In this document: one piece after another, positions 16,395 to 25,047 of the stretch
Layout: every line of letters begins with the position of its first letter
How positions within the stretch are numbered: the first letter of the stretch is position 1
NCBI GenBank assembly: GCA_013697785.1
Contig: JACCWE010000101.1
Coordinates: 1-64,000 of the forward strand
Direction: 5' to 3'
DNA from: Gemmatimonadaceae bacterium
GTDB lineage: Bacteria > Gemmatimonadota > Gemmatimonadetes > Gemmatimonadales > Gemmatimonadaceae
DNA length: 64,000 bases
Made by a program: the position numbers and the translations under genes
Notes under the pieces: model-generated
Database searches by the model: none
Seen by the model: the letters and a program-made list of their open reading frames with translations, nothing else
Told to the model about the DNA's origin: nothing

Positions 16395-19066
16395 GCGCAT
16401 CGAGTCCTCACGCGGCGCCGCCAGTCGGGGGCGCCGCGCGCGCGTCCGGGGCTCTGCTCGACCCCGCATCCGTCCGGCGCATCGTACTGGCCAACGGACT
16501 CACGGTGCTCCTCCGTCGCGACGACAGCGCGCCCGTGGTCGCGATCGTCACCCACGTGAAGGCCGGCTACTTCGACGAGAGCGATGACGTCGTCGGGATC
16601 GCGCACGTGCTCGAGCACATGTTCTTCAAGGGCACCGTGGCGCGCGCCGTGGGCGAGATCTCGAAGGAGACCAAGGCCGCGGGCGGTTATCTCAATGCCG
16701 GCACGATCTATGATCGCACGAGCTATTACACGGTGCTCCCATCCGCGAGCTTCGCGCGCGGTCTAGACATCCAGCGCGATGCGTACGCCGATTCGATCAT
16801 CGATGCGGGGGAGCTCGCGAAGGAGCTCGAGGTCATCATCCAGGAGGCGAAGCGCAAGGCGGACAACCCCGCCGCCGTCGCCTCGGAGACGCTCTTCGAG
16901 CTGCTGCACGACGTGCACCGTATTCGCCGCTGGCGCATCGGCCGCGAGCCCGGGCTGCGCAGGCTCACGCGCGACGAGCTCGTCGCCTTCTATCGCAATT
17001 TCTACCGCCCGCGGCAGACGATCCTGAGCGTCGTCGGCGCGATCGATCTCGATGATGCCACGCGCGAAATCGAGCGACAGTACGGGTCGCTCACCGACGC
17101 GCCGGTCGTACCGAACTTCGGCCCTCACGAGCCCGAGCGCAGCGAGTTCCGTTATCGCGAGCTCGAGGGCGACATCACGCAGACGCAGCTCTCCTTCGGC
17201 TGGCGCACGCCGGGCTCTCTCCATCCGGACACTCCGCTGCTCGAGCTCGCGGGAACGATGCTCGGCAGCGGCCGAGGATCGCGGCTCTATCGCGCGGTGC
17301 GCGAGCGCACGCTGGCGACTTCGGTGTCGGCGTACGACTACACGCCCACCGAGATCGGCGTGTTCGTGATTCATGCCGAAGGTCCGCCGGAGCACACGAT
17401 CGACGCCGCGCGCAACGTGTGGGCGCAGCTCGCCGACGTGCGCGCCAACGGCTTCACGAGCGACGAGCTCAATCGCGCGCGACAGCTCCTCGAGGCGCGC
17501 TTCGTTCGACGCCTGGAGACCATGGAGGGGCAGGCGAACTACCTTGCCGAGTGGGAAGCGCTTGGCGACTGGCAGCTGGGCGAGGCCGAGCTGAATCGGA
17601 TGATGACCGCGAGCGTGACCGAGGTGAGCGATGCGGTGCGCCGTCACCTCGGCGAGGAGTCGGCGGGGGTGATCGTGTATCGTCCGCGAACGTCGCCCGC
17701 GATCGCGAGCGATGCGAGCGCGATGCGCGCGCTGCTCGCCACACCGGGTGCCGCGCCACTCGCGCCGGTACCCGCGCCGAAGCCGGTCGCGCCCGCGCCC
17801 GAGTCCCGCGCGCAATTCGAGCGCGAGGAAGGACGCGTGCGAGTGTATCGCACCGCGTCGAACGTGCCGATTCTGGTCATGCGCAGAGCCGGCGCGCCGC
17901 TCGTGCAGCTCGGCGTGCACGTCGCCGGCGGTGCGACGGAAGAGGCCGCGTCGCATGCGGGGCTCACGTCTCTGCTCACGCGCACATCGGTGAAGGGCAC
18001 TCGCACGCGAAGCGCGGCGCAGATCGCCGAGGATGGCGAGCTGCTCGGCGGATCAGTCAGCGGCGGCACGAGCGCGGAGAGCTTCAGCTGGGGGATCTCG
18101 GTGCCCGCGCGCCATACCGATGCAGCGGTCGAGCTGCTCGCCGATGTGGTGCAGGACGCGACGTTCGATGCGGGCGCGCTCGCGACGGAGCGCTCGCTCG
18201 CGATCGCCGATCTCGAGATGCTCAAGGACGACATGTACCGCTATCCGCTCCGTCAGCTCACCGCGGCGGCATTCGCGGGACATCCGTTCGGCGTCCCCGC
18301 ATCCGGAACGGAGGAATCGCTCGCGACGATCGACGTGAGCGATGTGCGCGAGTGGCATCGCGCGCATGTGCTCGAGGGTTCGAGCGTGATCGCGATCGTC
18401 GGCGACGTCGATCCCGATGCCATCGCGAATCTCGCTACCGCGCGCTTCGCCATGCTCGAATGGCGCGAGCGCGCGCCGCTCGAGGCTCCGGAGTGGCCGT
18501 CGGCGCCGATCATGCGCGTCGAGTCGCGCGACAAGGCGCAGAGCGCGCTCGCCCTCGCCTTTCCCTCACCTTCGCGATCAGCTCCCGCGCGCATCGCGGC
18601 CGAGCTGATCGCGGGCGTCGCGAGCGGGCTTGGTGGTCGCTTCTTCGATCAGCTGCGCGACCGACAGTCGCTCGCGTATACGGTGAGCGCGTTCACGGCC
18701 GAGTGGCGGAATACGGGGATGTTCATCTCGTACATCGCGACGGGGCCGGAGAAGGAAGAGATCGCCCGGGCGGGGCTGCTCGCCGAGTTCGCGAAGCTGC
18801 GCGACGAGCCGGTGACCGCCGCCGAGCTCGCGCGGGCCCAGGAGTACGCGATCGGGACGCACGCGATTCGCTCGCAGAGCGGGGGCGCGCTTCTCGGCGA
18901 GATGATCGACGCGTGGCTCTTCGGTAGCGGGCTCGCGGAGATCGACGAGCATGACGCGATGATCCGCCGCGTCACCACGCGCGAGATGCAGTGGATCGCG
19001 AACACGTATTTCGACGAGAGCAGGCTGGTGCAGGCGGTGATTCGAGGAGTTGGGCGAAGCGTCTAG
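16391..19066 (+). CDS. Double-domain M16 family zinc protease (pitrilysin-like)
   Basis: An 891-residue protein with two M16 halves. The first (about 25-460) is catalytic: HVLEH (residues 72-76) is the inverted HxxEH zinc motif, and EVIIQEAKRK supplies the third ligand. The second (about 490-890) lacks HxxEH and is the usual non-catalytic partner, with a C-terminal RDRQSLAYTV block that matches the R/Y pair used for substrate binding. A Pro/Ala linker joins them. The start is TTG overlapping the TPR stop. I see no signal peptide, so it would act in the cytoplasm unless the start is wrong. A much longer reading that runs into the TPR gene in the other frame is a shadow. Confidence 0.92.
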   Translation: MSASSPHAAPPVGGAARASGALLDPASVRRIVLANGLTVLLRRDDSAPVVAIVTHVKAGYFDESDDVVGIAHVLEHMFFKGTVARAVGEISKETKAAGGYLNAGTIYDRTSYYTVLPSASFARGLDIQRDAYADSIIDAGELAKELEVIIQEAKRKADNPAAVASETLFELLHDVHRIRRWRIGREPGLRRLTRDELVAFYRNFYRPRQTILSVVGAIDLDDATREIERQYGSLTDAPVVPNFGPHEPERSEFRYRELEGDITQTQLSFGWRTPGSLHPDTPLLELAGTMLGSGRGSRLYRAVRERTLATSVSAYDYTPTEIGVFVIHAEGPPEHTIDAARNVWAQLADVRANGFTSDELNRARQLLEARFVRRLETMEGQANYLAEWEALGDWQLGEAELNRMMTASVTEVSDAVRRHLGEESAGVIVYRPRTSPAIASDASAMRALLATPGAAPLAPVPAPKPVAPAPESRAQFEREEGRVRVYRTASNVPILVMRRAGAPLVQLGVHVAGGATEEAASHAGLTSLLTRTSVKGTRTRSAAQIAEDGELLGGSVSGGTSAESFSWGISVPARHTDAAVELLADVVQDATFDAGALATERSLAIADLEMLKDDMYRYPLRQLTAAAFAGHPFGVPASGTEESLATIDVSDVREWHRAHVLEGSSVIAIVGDVDPDAIANLATARFAMLEWRERAPLEAPEWPSAPIMRVESRDKAQSALALAFPSPSRSAPARIAAELIAGVASGLGGRFFDQLRDRQSLAYTVSAFTAEWRNTGMFISYIATGPEKEEIARAGLLAEFAKLRDEPVTAAELARAQEYAIGTHAIRSQSGGALLGEMIDAWLFGSGLAEIDEHDAMIRRVTTREMQWIANTYFDESRLVQAVIRGVGRSV

Positions 19067-19085
19067 CTCTCGCCGCGAACGCGAG

Positions 19086-20618
19086 CTACGGCGCTGCGTT
19101 CTCCGACAATACGTGAATCGCGCGCGCGAGCACCTCCGCTGCGGGGCGCACGCGCCCGCCGGGTGCGCGCAGTCCCACCGGCGTTCCGTAATCGCTCGCC
19201 TCGAGCACGATCGCGCCCTTCACCGCACGCCGGCTCGTGGCCCACGCGATCGTTCCCCAGATCGCGCTCGCCTGGCTTCCTTCGCCGTGTGCCATCGGTA
19301 GCCCGCCGGCCTCGAGCACCCAGTGTTCCTTGGGCTCGGGATAGCTGTTGAGCCAACTGTCCGCCGTGCGCATGCGCGCGTCGAGGGTGGCGGCGCCGCC
19401 GAGCCACGGGAATAGCGTGAAGCCGATCGCGTCGACGGGCGACGCCGGCGCGGCGGCCCAGGCGTAGAGCGCAGAGTCGCGCGCGCCGAAGCCGCCGATG
19501 TGCGCGAGTACGCGCACCTTCGGGGTCACCTGATGCGCGATGAGCGCCGCGTGGCGGAAGTAGGCGATCCAGAGCGCGATCGGGACGCGGCCGAGCGCGC
19601 GCGACGCGGCGCCGTTGGGATCGATGGCGGGGACGATGAAGTCGGGATGCAGCGCGCGCACGATCCGCGCGAGATCCGCTGCGCGCGCATCGAAGTAGGC
19701 GGCCTGCTGCGCCGGCGCCGGCTTGTGCTCGTTCGACAGATCGAGCGCGACGAAGAGCTGGCGATCGCCGCGTTGGTCCGCGAGCGAGTGCGCGAGCGAG
19801 TCGAGCGAGGCGTTGCTCGTACCCGACGGCGCGATGTAGACGGAGAGCGCCTGCGCGCCGACGGTGTCCGCGAGATCGAGATCACCAACGAGCGCGAGCG
19901 GCGGCGGTCCGCTCGTGAGTGTCGGGAAGATCTTGAGGCCGATCGCGAAGTCGCTGTCCGCACGCTCGGTGAGACGGACAGTCGTATAACTCGCGTAGCT
20001 GCGAACGGCACTCGTGGCCGTCGGCACATCGAGAATTACGAATGTCCCCCAGATCGCGGCGAGCACGGCGACGGCGGTGCGCAGCACGGTGCCCGCGCCG
20101 CGGCGGCCGGGTGTCGGCGGCGCGACGATCGGAATATGCAGGAACCAGGGGAGGAGCAGCGCGAACGGGCTCGCGCTGTAAGCCAGCGAGCTCGCGTCGG
20201 AGGCCGAGAGTATCAGGAGCGGTGATGGAACGTCGTAGCCGCGGTAGATCGCGTAGCGCGCGACGGCGACGAGCGCGATGACGACATCGTAGGCGACGAT
20301 CGGCGCGCCGATCGGCGGCGCGACAGCGCGGCGCGAGAGTGCGTACGCGGCCTGGACGGCGATCACGATGGTCGTCGCGGGCCACACCCACGCCAGCGTG
20401 TAGAGCGCACGTCCCGTGAGCACCGATGTTGAGACGAGCAGCACGGTGAGTGCGGGGAGGAGCAGCAGTCCGCACAGCGCGCACAGGAAGGCCATCGTGC
20501 GCTGCGTCGACTGCAGACGCGCGGCGCGCCCGGAGATCGTGAGATTCCAGATGATGACGAGCGCGGTGAGCACGAGATGTGCCGTCGCGAGCTGCGCCGG
20601 CGCGAGCAGACTGATCAT
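19086..20618 (-). CDS. Polytopic membrane protein with extracytoplasmic glycosidase-like domain
   Basis: A 510-residue protein. The first ~200 residues have about six transmembrane helices (for example TAHLVLTALVIIWNLTI, ALYTLAWVWPATTIVIAVQA). The remaining ~300 residues look like a soluble TIM-barrel: a strand/helix pattern with FIVPAIDPNG, VRVLAHIGGF, VDAIGFTLFPW and HWVLEAGGLP, where the last Glu sits where a glycosidase nucleophile would be. I cannot place it in a named GH family. It ends a three-gene operon with a cNMP-binding protein and a SpeD-like protein; its ATG overlaps the SpeD-like stop (ATGA). A role at the envelope is likely, the reaction is unknown. Confidence 0.6.
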   Translation of the reverse strand: MISLLAPAQLATAHLVLTALVIIWNLTISGRAARLQSTQRTMAFLCALCGLLLLPALTVLLVSTSVLTGRALYTLAWVWPATTIVIAVQAAYALSRRAVAPPIGAPIVAYDVVIALVAVARYAIYRGYDVPSPLLILSASDASSLAYSASPFALLLPWFLHIPIVAPPTPGRRGAGTVLRTAVAVLAAIWGTFVILDVPTATSAVRSYASYTTVRLTERADSDFAIGLKIFPTLTSGPPPLALVGDLDLADTVGAQALSVYIAPSGTSNASLDSLAHSLADQRGDRQLFVALDLSNEHKPAPAQQAAYFDARAADLARIVRALHPDFIVPAIDPNGAASRALGRVPIALWIAYFRHAALIAHQVTPKVRVLAHIGGFGARDSALYAWAAAPASPVDAIGFTLFPWLGGAATLDARMRTADSWLNSYPEPKEHWVLEAGGLPMAHGEGSQASAIWGTIAWATSRRAVKGAIVLEASDYGTPVGLRAPGGRVRPAAEVLARAIHVLSENAAP

Positions 20619-20977
20619 CCTCGGCTGCGTGCCTCGCTGCGAATCTCTTTTGGTGCAAGCCGGCGCGCGAAGACGTCGAGCGCCTTTTGCAGGTCGCGCG
20701 TGGCGGGGGCGAGAATGTCGAGCAGAAGAAGCTCGCGATCGGGGAGGGTACGGAGCGTGATGTGGCACGCATCGAGGAAGAGCACCGCGGCGACGCCGCC
20801 ATCCGGGAGCGAGCGCACCACCGGCGCGCCGATGATCGAGAAGCCGGCCGCACTCGCGGCCGCGATGAGCAGCCCGGTGAGCCCCGATGCATCGCGCAGC
20901 ACGGGCGCCGGAACTCCGGTGAGGTCGGCTATCACGTGCGTGAAGGCTCCGCTTGCCGCCGTCGTTGCTGCGCCCAC
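20615..20977 (-). CDS. SpeD-like (S-adenosylmethionine decarboxylase fold) protein lacking catalytic residues
   Basis: A 120-residue protein with the SpeD shape: HVIADLTGVP near the start, then GVAAVLFLDACHITLRTLPD, given as VAAVLFLDA and CHITLRTLPD, and DLQKALDVFARRL at the end. In SpeD the sequence is IAESHISIHTWPE: Ser is cleaved to form the pyruvoyl cofactor. Here Glu-Ser is replaced by A70-C71, the proton-donor His by R76, and the downstream TCG Cys by L-A-P. So it may be a non-enzymatic relative, or Cys71 may process unusually. The GTG start lies two bases after the cNMP protein's stop; a longer reading overlaps that gene and is less likely. Confidence 0.6.
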   Translation of the reverse strand: MGAATTAASGAFTHVIADLTGVPAPVLRDASGLTGLLIAAASAAGFSIIGAPVVRSLPDGGVAAVLFLDACHITLRTLPDRELLLLDILAPATRDLQKALDVFARRLAPKEIRSEARSRG

Positions 20978-20979
20978 TG

Positions 20980-21444
20980 CTAGAACATCGACAGCGCGAG
21001 GAACGATCGCAGCGAATCGTTCGTCGACCGCAGCCGTCCGCTCAGCATCCGCACCACCGCCCACAACACTTTGTAGGCGAGATCGCGGTTGAACTCGAGG
21101 AGCATCTCGAACTCCGAACGCGAGATCGTGAGTACCGTGGTGCCCCCGTGCGAGATCGCGTCCGTCGACCGCTCGCTCCTGTCGAACACCCCCATCTCGC
21201 CGAACATCGCGCCGCGCTTGAGCACCGCCAGCGCCTCCTCACCGGCGCCCGGAATCTGGCGGCTGATACGCACGCCGCCGTCCACGATGATGAACAGCCG
21301 GTTGCCCGGCTCACCCTCGCGAAAGATGTATTCCCCGGATTCGAAGCTCTTCGATTCGCACAGCTCTGCGATCTTGCCGAGATCCTCAGAGGTGAGCGCG
21401 TTGAAGAGCGGGAGCGGGCGGAGGAGGTCGAGAGTGGCGGACAT
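20980..21444 (-). CDS. Cyclic nucleotide-binding domain protein without DNA-binding domain
   Basis: A 154-residue protein that is almost entirely a cNMP-binding domain: LPLFNALTSEDL, YIFREGEPGNRLFII, GGVRISR, and the phosphate-binding cassette FGEMGVFDRSERSTDAIS. It ends after the C-helix with no helix-turn-helix, so it is a sensor or adaptor rather than a transcription factor. The cassette has GEMG and RSTDA, close to cAMP-type cassettes, but the ligand is unknown. It leads an operon with the SpeD-like protein and the membrane glycosidase-like protein. Confidence 0.85.
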   Translation of the reverse strand: MSATLDLLRPLPLFNALTSEDLGKIAELCESKSFESGEYIFREGEPGNRLFIIVDGGVRISRQIPGAGEEALAVLKRGAMFGEMGVFDRSERSTDAISHGGTTVLTISRSEFEMLLEFNRDLAYKVLWAVVRMLSGRLRSTNDSLRSFLALSMF

Positions 21445-21550
21445 GCTCTATGGACGAGTGAAGCAGGCGGGAGGTTCTATGTACGTTGCACGCGGAGTGC
21501 TGGCAAGCACTCCCGGCGGTCGCTTATGTTGGAGCGTGCGCCGCTCATCG

Positions 21551-22060
21551 ATGCTCACCATCCCGAATCTGCTCTCGGCCTCGCGCTTCCCGCTCGCCGC
21601 GGCATTCCTGGCGACGGACGCGACGCCGGCGCGCGTCGCGCTCATCGGCGCCGCGTCGCTCACCGATGTGCTCGACGGCTGGCTTGCCCGCCGCCAGCAG
21701 ACCACCCGCCTCGGCGCCCTCCTCGATCCCATCGCGGACAAGACCTTCGTCCTCGTCGCGATCTCCGCTTTTCTCATTGCGGGCGAGCTCTCGACGCTCG
21801 ACTACTTCACCATTCTTCTCCGCGACTTCGCGACTGCCGTCGGCTTCCTCGTCGCGTACCTGCTGAAGGATCTCGACCCGAAGAACTTCAAGGCGCGGAT
21901 GTCGGGGAAGGTCGTGACGGTGCTGCAGCTCGCCGCCGTGCTCGCGCTCGTGCTCCACGCCACGCTCCTCCGCCCTCTCATCTGGATGGTAGGGGCGGCG
22001 TCGGTCTGGGCGATCGTGGACTACACGCTGCTCCTCCGGCGCCAGCGCGCGCGCGCGTGA
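21551..22060 (+). CDS. CDP-alcohol phosphatidyltransferase (PgsA-like)
   Basis: A 169-residue integral membrane enzyme with the complete family motif: DVLDGWLARRQQTTRLG followed by LLDPIADK (D..DG..AR........G...D...D). The opening TIPNLLSASR and DPIADKTFV are typical of phosphatidylglycerophosphate synthase, which makes PG/cardiolipin precursors from CDP-diacylglycerol and glycerol 3-phosphate. It is short for PgsA (usually about 180-190) but intact. I left the symbol open because other CDP-alcohol enzymes share these motifs. The next gene starts inside its stop (GTGA). Confidence 0.85.
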   Translation: MLTIPNLLSASRFPLAAAFLATDATPARVALIGAASLTDVLDGWLARRQQTTRLGALLDPIADKTFVLVAISAFLIAGELSTLDYFTILLRDFATAVGFLVAYLLKDLDPKNFKARMSGKVVTVLQLAAVLALVLHATLLRPLIWMVGAASVWAIVDYTLLLRRQRARA

Positions 22061-22530
22061 CGAGCGGCGCGCGCGGCACGCTCGTGGCGATGCTCATGTT
22101 CACCGTCGCGACAGTGGCGCATGCGCAGGGGGCGGCCACGCCGGGGATCGAGCTCGAGGCGCGCATCGATGCCATCCTCTCGCATCGAGGCGCGCTGCAG
22201 GCCGCGCTCGGCGCCGACGTTCCGATCTCGTCGGCCATGCACCTCGAGCTCGCGGCGGGAATCGGACCATCGTTCGCCGGCAACGCCGACCTCAGCGCGC
22301 GCACCGATGCCGTGGTCCACTTCCTCATTGATCCACGTCACGCTACCCGCTGGTCGCCGTACGCGGGCGCCGGAATCGGCGCGCGCTACGATGGGCGGCC
22401 GGGGTGGCGCGCCCTCGCGATCATCGTTGTGGGGGTTAACGCACCGCGGTGGAAACATGCGATCCCGTTCATCGAAGCCGGCTTCAGCGGCGGCATCCGG
22501 ATAGGTGCAGGGCTCCGCCGCGCACGCTGA
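22057..22530 (+). CDS. Outer-membrane-type beta-rich exported protein
   Basis: A 157-residue protein with a signal peptide (LVAMLMFTVATVAHAQG) and alternating hydrophobic strands (AMHLELAAGIGPSF, RWSPYAGAGIGARY, WRALAIIVVGVNAP, FIEAGFSGGIRIG), which looks like a small outer-membrane barrel. The GTG start overlaps the upstream stop. No catalytic residues are visible. Function unknown. Confidence 0.65.
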   Translation: MTSGARGTLVAMLMFTVATVAHAQGAATPGIELEARIDAILSHRGALQAALGADVPISSAMHLELAAGIGPSFAGNADLSARTDAVVHFLIDPRHATRWSPYAGAGIGARYDGRPGWRALAIIVVGVNAPRWKHAIPFIEAGFSGGIRIGAGLRRAR

Positions 22531-22543
22531 GCGCTAGCCCTCA

Positions 22544-22578
22544 CAAAAACGAAGCCCCCACGCGTGAAGCGCAGGGGC
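22544..22578 (-). terminator. Rho-independent terminator
   Basis: Read on the minus strand: a 10-bp stem (GCCCCTGCGC with GCGTGGGGGC, two G-T pairs), a 5-nt loop and then TTCGTTTTTG. It follows the stop of the minus-strand gene at 22608-22892 and would end its transcript; on the plus strand it lacks a U tract. Confidence 0.75.
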
Positions 22579-22607
22579 GGTGTTTCAAAGTACAGGCAGT
22601 TCGGAGA

Positions 22608-22892
22608 TCAGGCTGCGGTCGCGGCGGTTGCTGGCTCGCTCTCGATTCGCGACTTCGGCGGCTGCGAGAAACGAAGGCCCAGCGTGCGAAGCTCTGCGAG
22701 CTCCTCCTTCGACAACTCGTGATAGCGATCCCCAAGGTACGCCATCGTTTCGGTGAACCACTCTTCCTGGTGCTCAGGAGTCGACTGCGGAACTCCACAA
22801 CGAATCACCTGCTGGAACATCTCATCTCGTGCCTGCTCGAACGGCGTTGGAACGCTTACTTCTTTGCGTCGGGTTCTAATGTTGTTGGCCAT
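22608..22892 (-). CDS. Small conserved-looking protein of unknown function
   Basis: A 94-residue soluble, acidic protein (MANNIRTRRKEVSV, FEQARDEMFQQVIRCGVPQ, EWFTETMAYLGDRYHELS, ELAELRTLGLRFSQPP) that should be mostly helical. It is followed by a clear terminator, which supports real expression. A longer open frame upstream looks non-coding. I do not recognise the family; the shape suggests a small regulatory or adaptor protein. Confidence 0.65.
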   Translation of the reverse strand: MANNIRTRRKEVSVPTPFEQARDEMFQQVIRCGVPQSTPEHQEEWFTETMAYLGDRYHELSKEELAELRTLGLRFSQPPKSRIESEPATAATAA

Positions 22893-23009
22893 GCATCCTG
22901 TTGGGTGTGGAAGTCCTGCAAATATAGGCGATTTAGCTCTGTCATTCCAGCAAAATGAGCGATTACTCATGTAGAACGCGCACGTGGTAGTCTGGCGTTC
23001 CACCCGCGC

Positions 23010-23984
23010 TCAAATAGCGCGTCGAACGAGCTCATCGATCAATTGTGTCAACGTGTCGGGTGACTCCTCCGGGACGAGCCTGGCGACACCGGGCAACTTG
23101 ACGAGCACGCTTCCCGGGATCGCTCCCTGCAGACGTTCGCCCATGCCGCTGTCGAGCCACTGATCGGCCTCCCCCCACACGATGGTCGTCGGCGCCGAGA
23201 TGGTCTTGAGGGCCAGATCCTCCACGTCCTCGGCCCTGAGCGCCCGCGCCACCGCCAGGAGATGCATAACCCCCTCAGCGCCCACGTAAGGAGCGAGATA
23301 GCGCGCCACCAGCCGCGCGGGCATGCGCTCGCGATCAGCGACGCTTCCCTCGAGCACTCGCCGAAGGAGCTGAGCCGCCCCCAGCATCCCCTGTGTCAGC
23401 CGGAAGGCGAAGCGCGCCGTCTCCCGCTGCACGACCTTCACATCGCGCGCAGGGCACTCGTCGAAGCCCACGCTGTTGATCAGCATCAGCGCGCTCACCC
23501 GCGCTGGCCGCGTCACAGCGAGCCGCTGCGCGACGCCGCCGCCCGCATCGATACCGACGATCACCGCCTTCGGAATTCTGAGCGCCGTCAGAATCCGGTC
23601 GATGTGCTCGGCCTGCGCCGCGATCGAGTAATCGCCGTCGAGCGGACGATCCGATTCGCCGTAGCCGAGCAGGTCGATCGCGAGCGCGGTGTGCCCGGCT
23701 TCGGCGAGTCGCGGCGCGATCGCTCGCCAGAGAAAGCTCGACGTCGGGAAGCCGTGGATGAGCAGCACGGGCTGTCCACCGTGTCCGAATCGCTCGACGT
23801 GCAGGGCTCCGCCGCCGGCCGGAATTCGGAGGATGTCGGCTTGAATGTGTTGCTCCGAAAGGGGTCGGGAAAAGAGCAAAATACAGCATCCGCAAGTTGC
23901 TTGCGCAACATCAGACTCCCGGTAGCTTTCGGAAATCCAGAGCGACTTGGCGGAACGGCCGGGTGTGTGTGCCGTGCTCCACAT
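23010..23984 (-). CDS. Alpha/beta hydrolase
   Basis: A 324-residue hydrolase. The fold markers are VLLIHGFPTSSFLW (oxyanion HG), DLLGYGESD, and VIVGIDAGGG, where the nucleophile elbow has Asp (GIDAG), as in haloalkane dehalogenase and epoxide hydrolase types. A C-terminal catalytic His is not obvious: the end reads VKLPGVARLVPEESPD, where 'GxxH' would be expected. So activity is uncertain. The ATG is only 11 bp from the divergent gene; the real start could be an internal TTG about 35 codons later, since the first 40 residues look unlike the family. Confidence 0.75.
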   Translation of the reverse strand: MWSTAHTPGRSAKSLWISESYRESDVAQATCGCCILLFSRPLSEQHIQADILRIPAGGGALHVERFGHGGQPVLLIHGFPTSSFLWRAIAPRLAEAGHTALAIDLLGYGESDRPLDGDYSIAAQAEHIDRILTALRIPKAVIVGIDAGGGVAQRLAVTRPARVSALMLINSVGFDECPARDVKVVQRETARFAFRLTQGMLGAAQLLRRVLEGSVADRERMPARLVARYLAPYVGAEGVMHLLAVARALRAEDVEDLALKTISAPTTIVWGEADQWLDSGMGERLQGAIPGSVLVKLPGVARLVPEESPDTLTQLIDELVRRAI

Positions 23985-23995
23985 GAGGCTGTAGC

Positions 23996-24301
23996 ATGTC
24001 GGAATCCGAAGAAACGTACGACGACAAGCGAGCGCGCAAGCTCGAGGCACTCTTGCGTGAGCTGGCGGCGCGCATCGGTGAGCTGGATGCGCGCGGGGAG
24101 CTCCTGCGCTATGCGGGCGAGCTGACCAAGCGCATCGGCGACATCCGGAGCGAGCTGTTTCACTACGAAGTGCGCGCGACTTACGACACGCCCGATATCG
24201 CCGAAAATCGTCGAATCGTGGATGACGCCCAAAAGAGAAGCGAGAGCCAATGGCAGACAAAGGAGTGGACGGCGGACGAGGACGACGATCCGGCGTGGTA
24301 G
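23996..24301 (+). CDS. Small coiled-coil protein of unknown function
   Basis: A 101-residue, highly charged, helical protein (KRARKLEALLRELAARIGEL, ELTKRIGDIRSELFHYEV) with an acidic, disordered C-terminus (EDDDPAW). It has no signal peptide. The last ~52 bases overlap the start of the DsbA-like gene in another frame. The codon use and strong heptad pattern argue that it is real. Function unknown. Confidence 0.65.
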   Translation: MSESEETYDDKRARKLEALLRELAARIGELDARGELLRYAGELTKRIGDIRSELFHYEVRATYDTPDIAENRRIVDDAQKRSESQWQTKEWTADEDDDPAW

Positions 24302-25047
24302 CGAAACAGCGCGGCAACTCCGCGCAGCGCTTCCACGTTGTGCTCGCACTCGTGGTCGTGGTCGGAGCGCTGCTCATCGTGCGGGCTGCGAAGGCGCCCC
24401 ACGCGCGCGCCAACGTCACCACCGCACCGATCACCGCCGCGACAGCCGAGGGCTATCTGCTCGGCAACGCGAATGCGCCAGTGCAGATCATGGAGTTCGC
24501 CGACTTCGAATGTCCGGCATGCGGCAACTTCTCCGTGATCACCGAGCCGGACGTCCGCGCGCGGATCGTGAACACGGGGCTCGCGAGCTACCGCTTCTTC
24601 GACTATCCGCTGCCGATGCACAAGAACACGATCGCCGCGTCGAACGCCGCCGCGTGCGCCGCGGATCAGGGGAAGTTCTGGGAGATGCACGATGAGCTCT
24701 TCCGCAATCAGCCCGAGTGGAACGGCGAGTCCACCGACAATCCCAAGAAGATCTTCGCGGGTTACGTGAAGGCGCTCGGGCTCAATGGCGACACCTGGGA
24801 GAAGTGCTTCGATGAGCAGACGCACCAGCCGCGCATTCTCGCGAATCAGGCTGAGGGCGCGCGCCGGAAGGTGCAGTCCACGCCGACGTTCATCATTGGC
24901 ACGCGCATGATCCCCGGCGCGATGAGCTACGACGTGTTCAAGGCGTACGTCGACAGCGCGACGAAGGAAGCGCCGGCTGCGAAGGCCGCGCCGGCGATTC
25001 CTGCGACGCCGAAGGCTGATACCGCTGCGAAGAAGATCACGCAGTGA
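24250..25047 (+). CDS. DsbA-like thiol:disulfide oxidoreductase, membrane-anchored
   Basis: A 265-residue protein with an N-terminal membrane anchor (FHVVLALVVVVGALLIV), a DSBA-like thioredoxin fold and active site CPAC in FADFECPACGNF. A cis-Pro loop STPTFIIG and family end MSYDVFKAYVD are visible. An Ala/Pro/Lys-rich tail follows. It oxidises or shuffles disulfides in the periplasm. The next gene encodes VKOR, which would reoxidise it. A later GTG at codon 16 would avoid the 52-nt overlap with the upstream gene and keep the anchor, so the start is uncertain. Confidence 0.88.
   Translation: MADKGVDGGRGRRSGVVAKQRGNSAQRFHVVLALVVVVGALLIVRAAKAPHARANVTTAPITAATAEGYLLGNANAPVQIMEFADFECPACGNFSVITEPDVRARIVNTGLASYRFFDYPLPMHKNTIAASNAAACAADQGKFWEMHDELFRNQPEWNGESTDNPKKIFAGYVKALGLNGDTWEKCFDEQTHQPRILANQAEGARRKVQSTPTFIIGTRMIPGAMSYDVFKAYVDSATKEAPAAKAAPAIPATPKADTAAKKITQ

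Noticed and set aside
15725-19066. A 1113-codon reading that would join the TPR region to the M16 protease
   Set aside because: The first 220 codons are an out-of-frame shadow of the TPR gene; a TTG overlapping its stop gives a normal M16 N-terminus.
20615-20977. A functional SAM decarboxylase
   Set aside because: The Glu-Ser cleavage site, the proton-donor His and the Cys are all replaced.
23010-24434. A 474-codon version of the alpha/beta hydrolase
   Set aside because: The extra 150 codons run antisense through the coiled-coil and DsbA-like genes and are Arg/Ser-rich.
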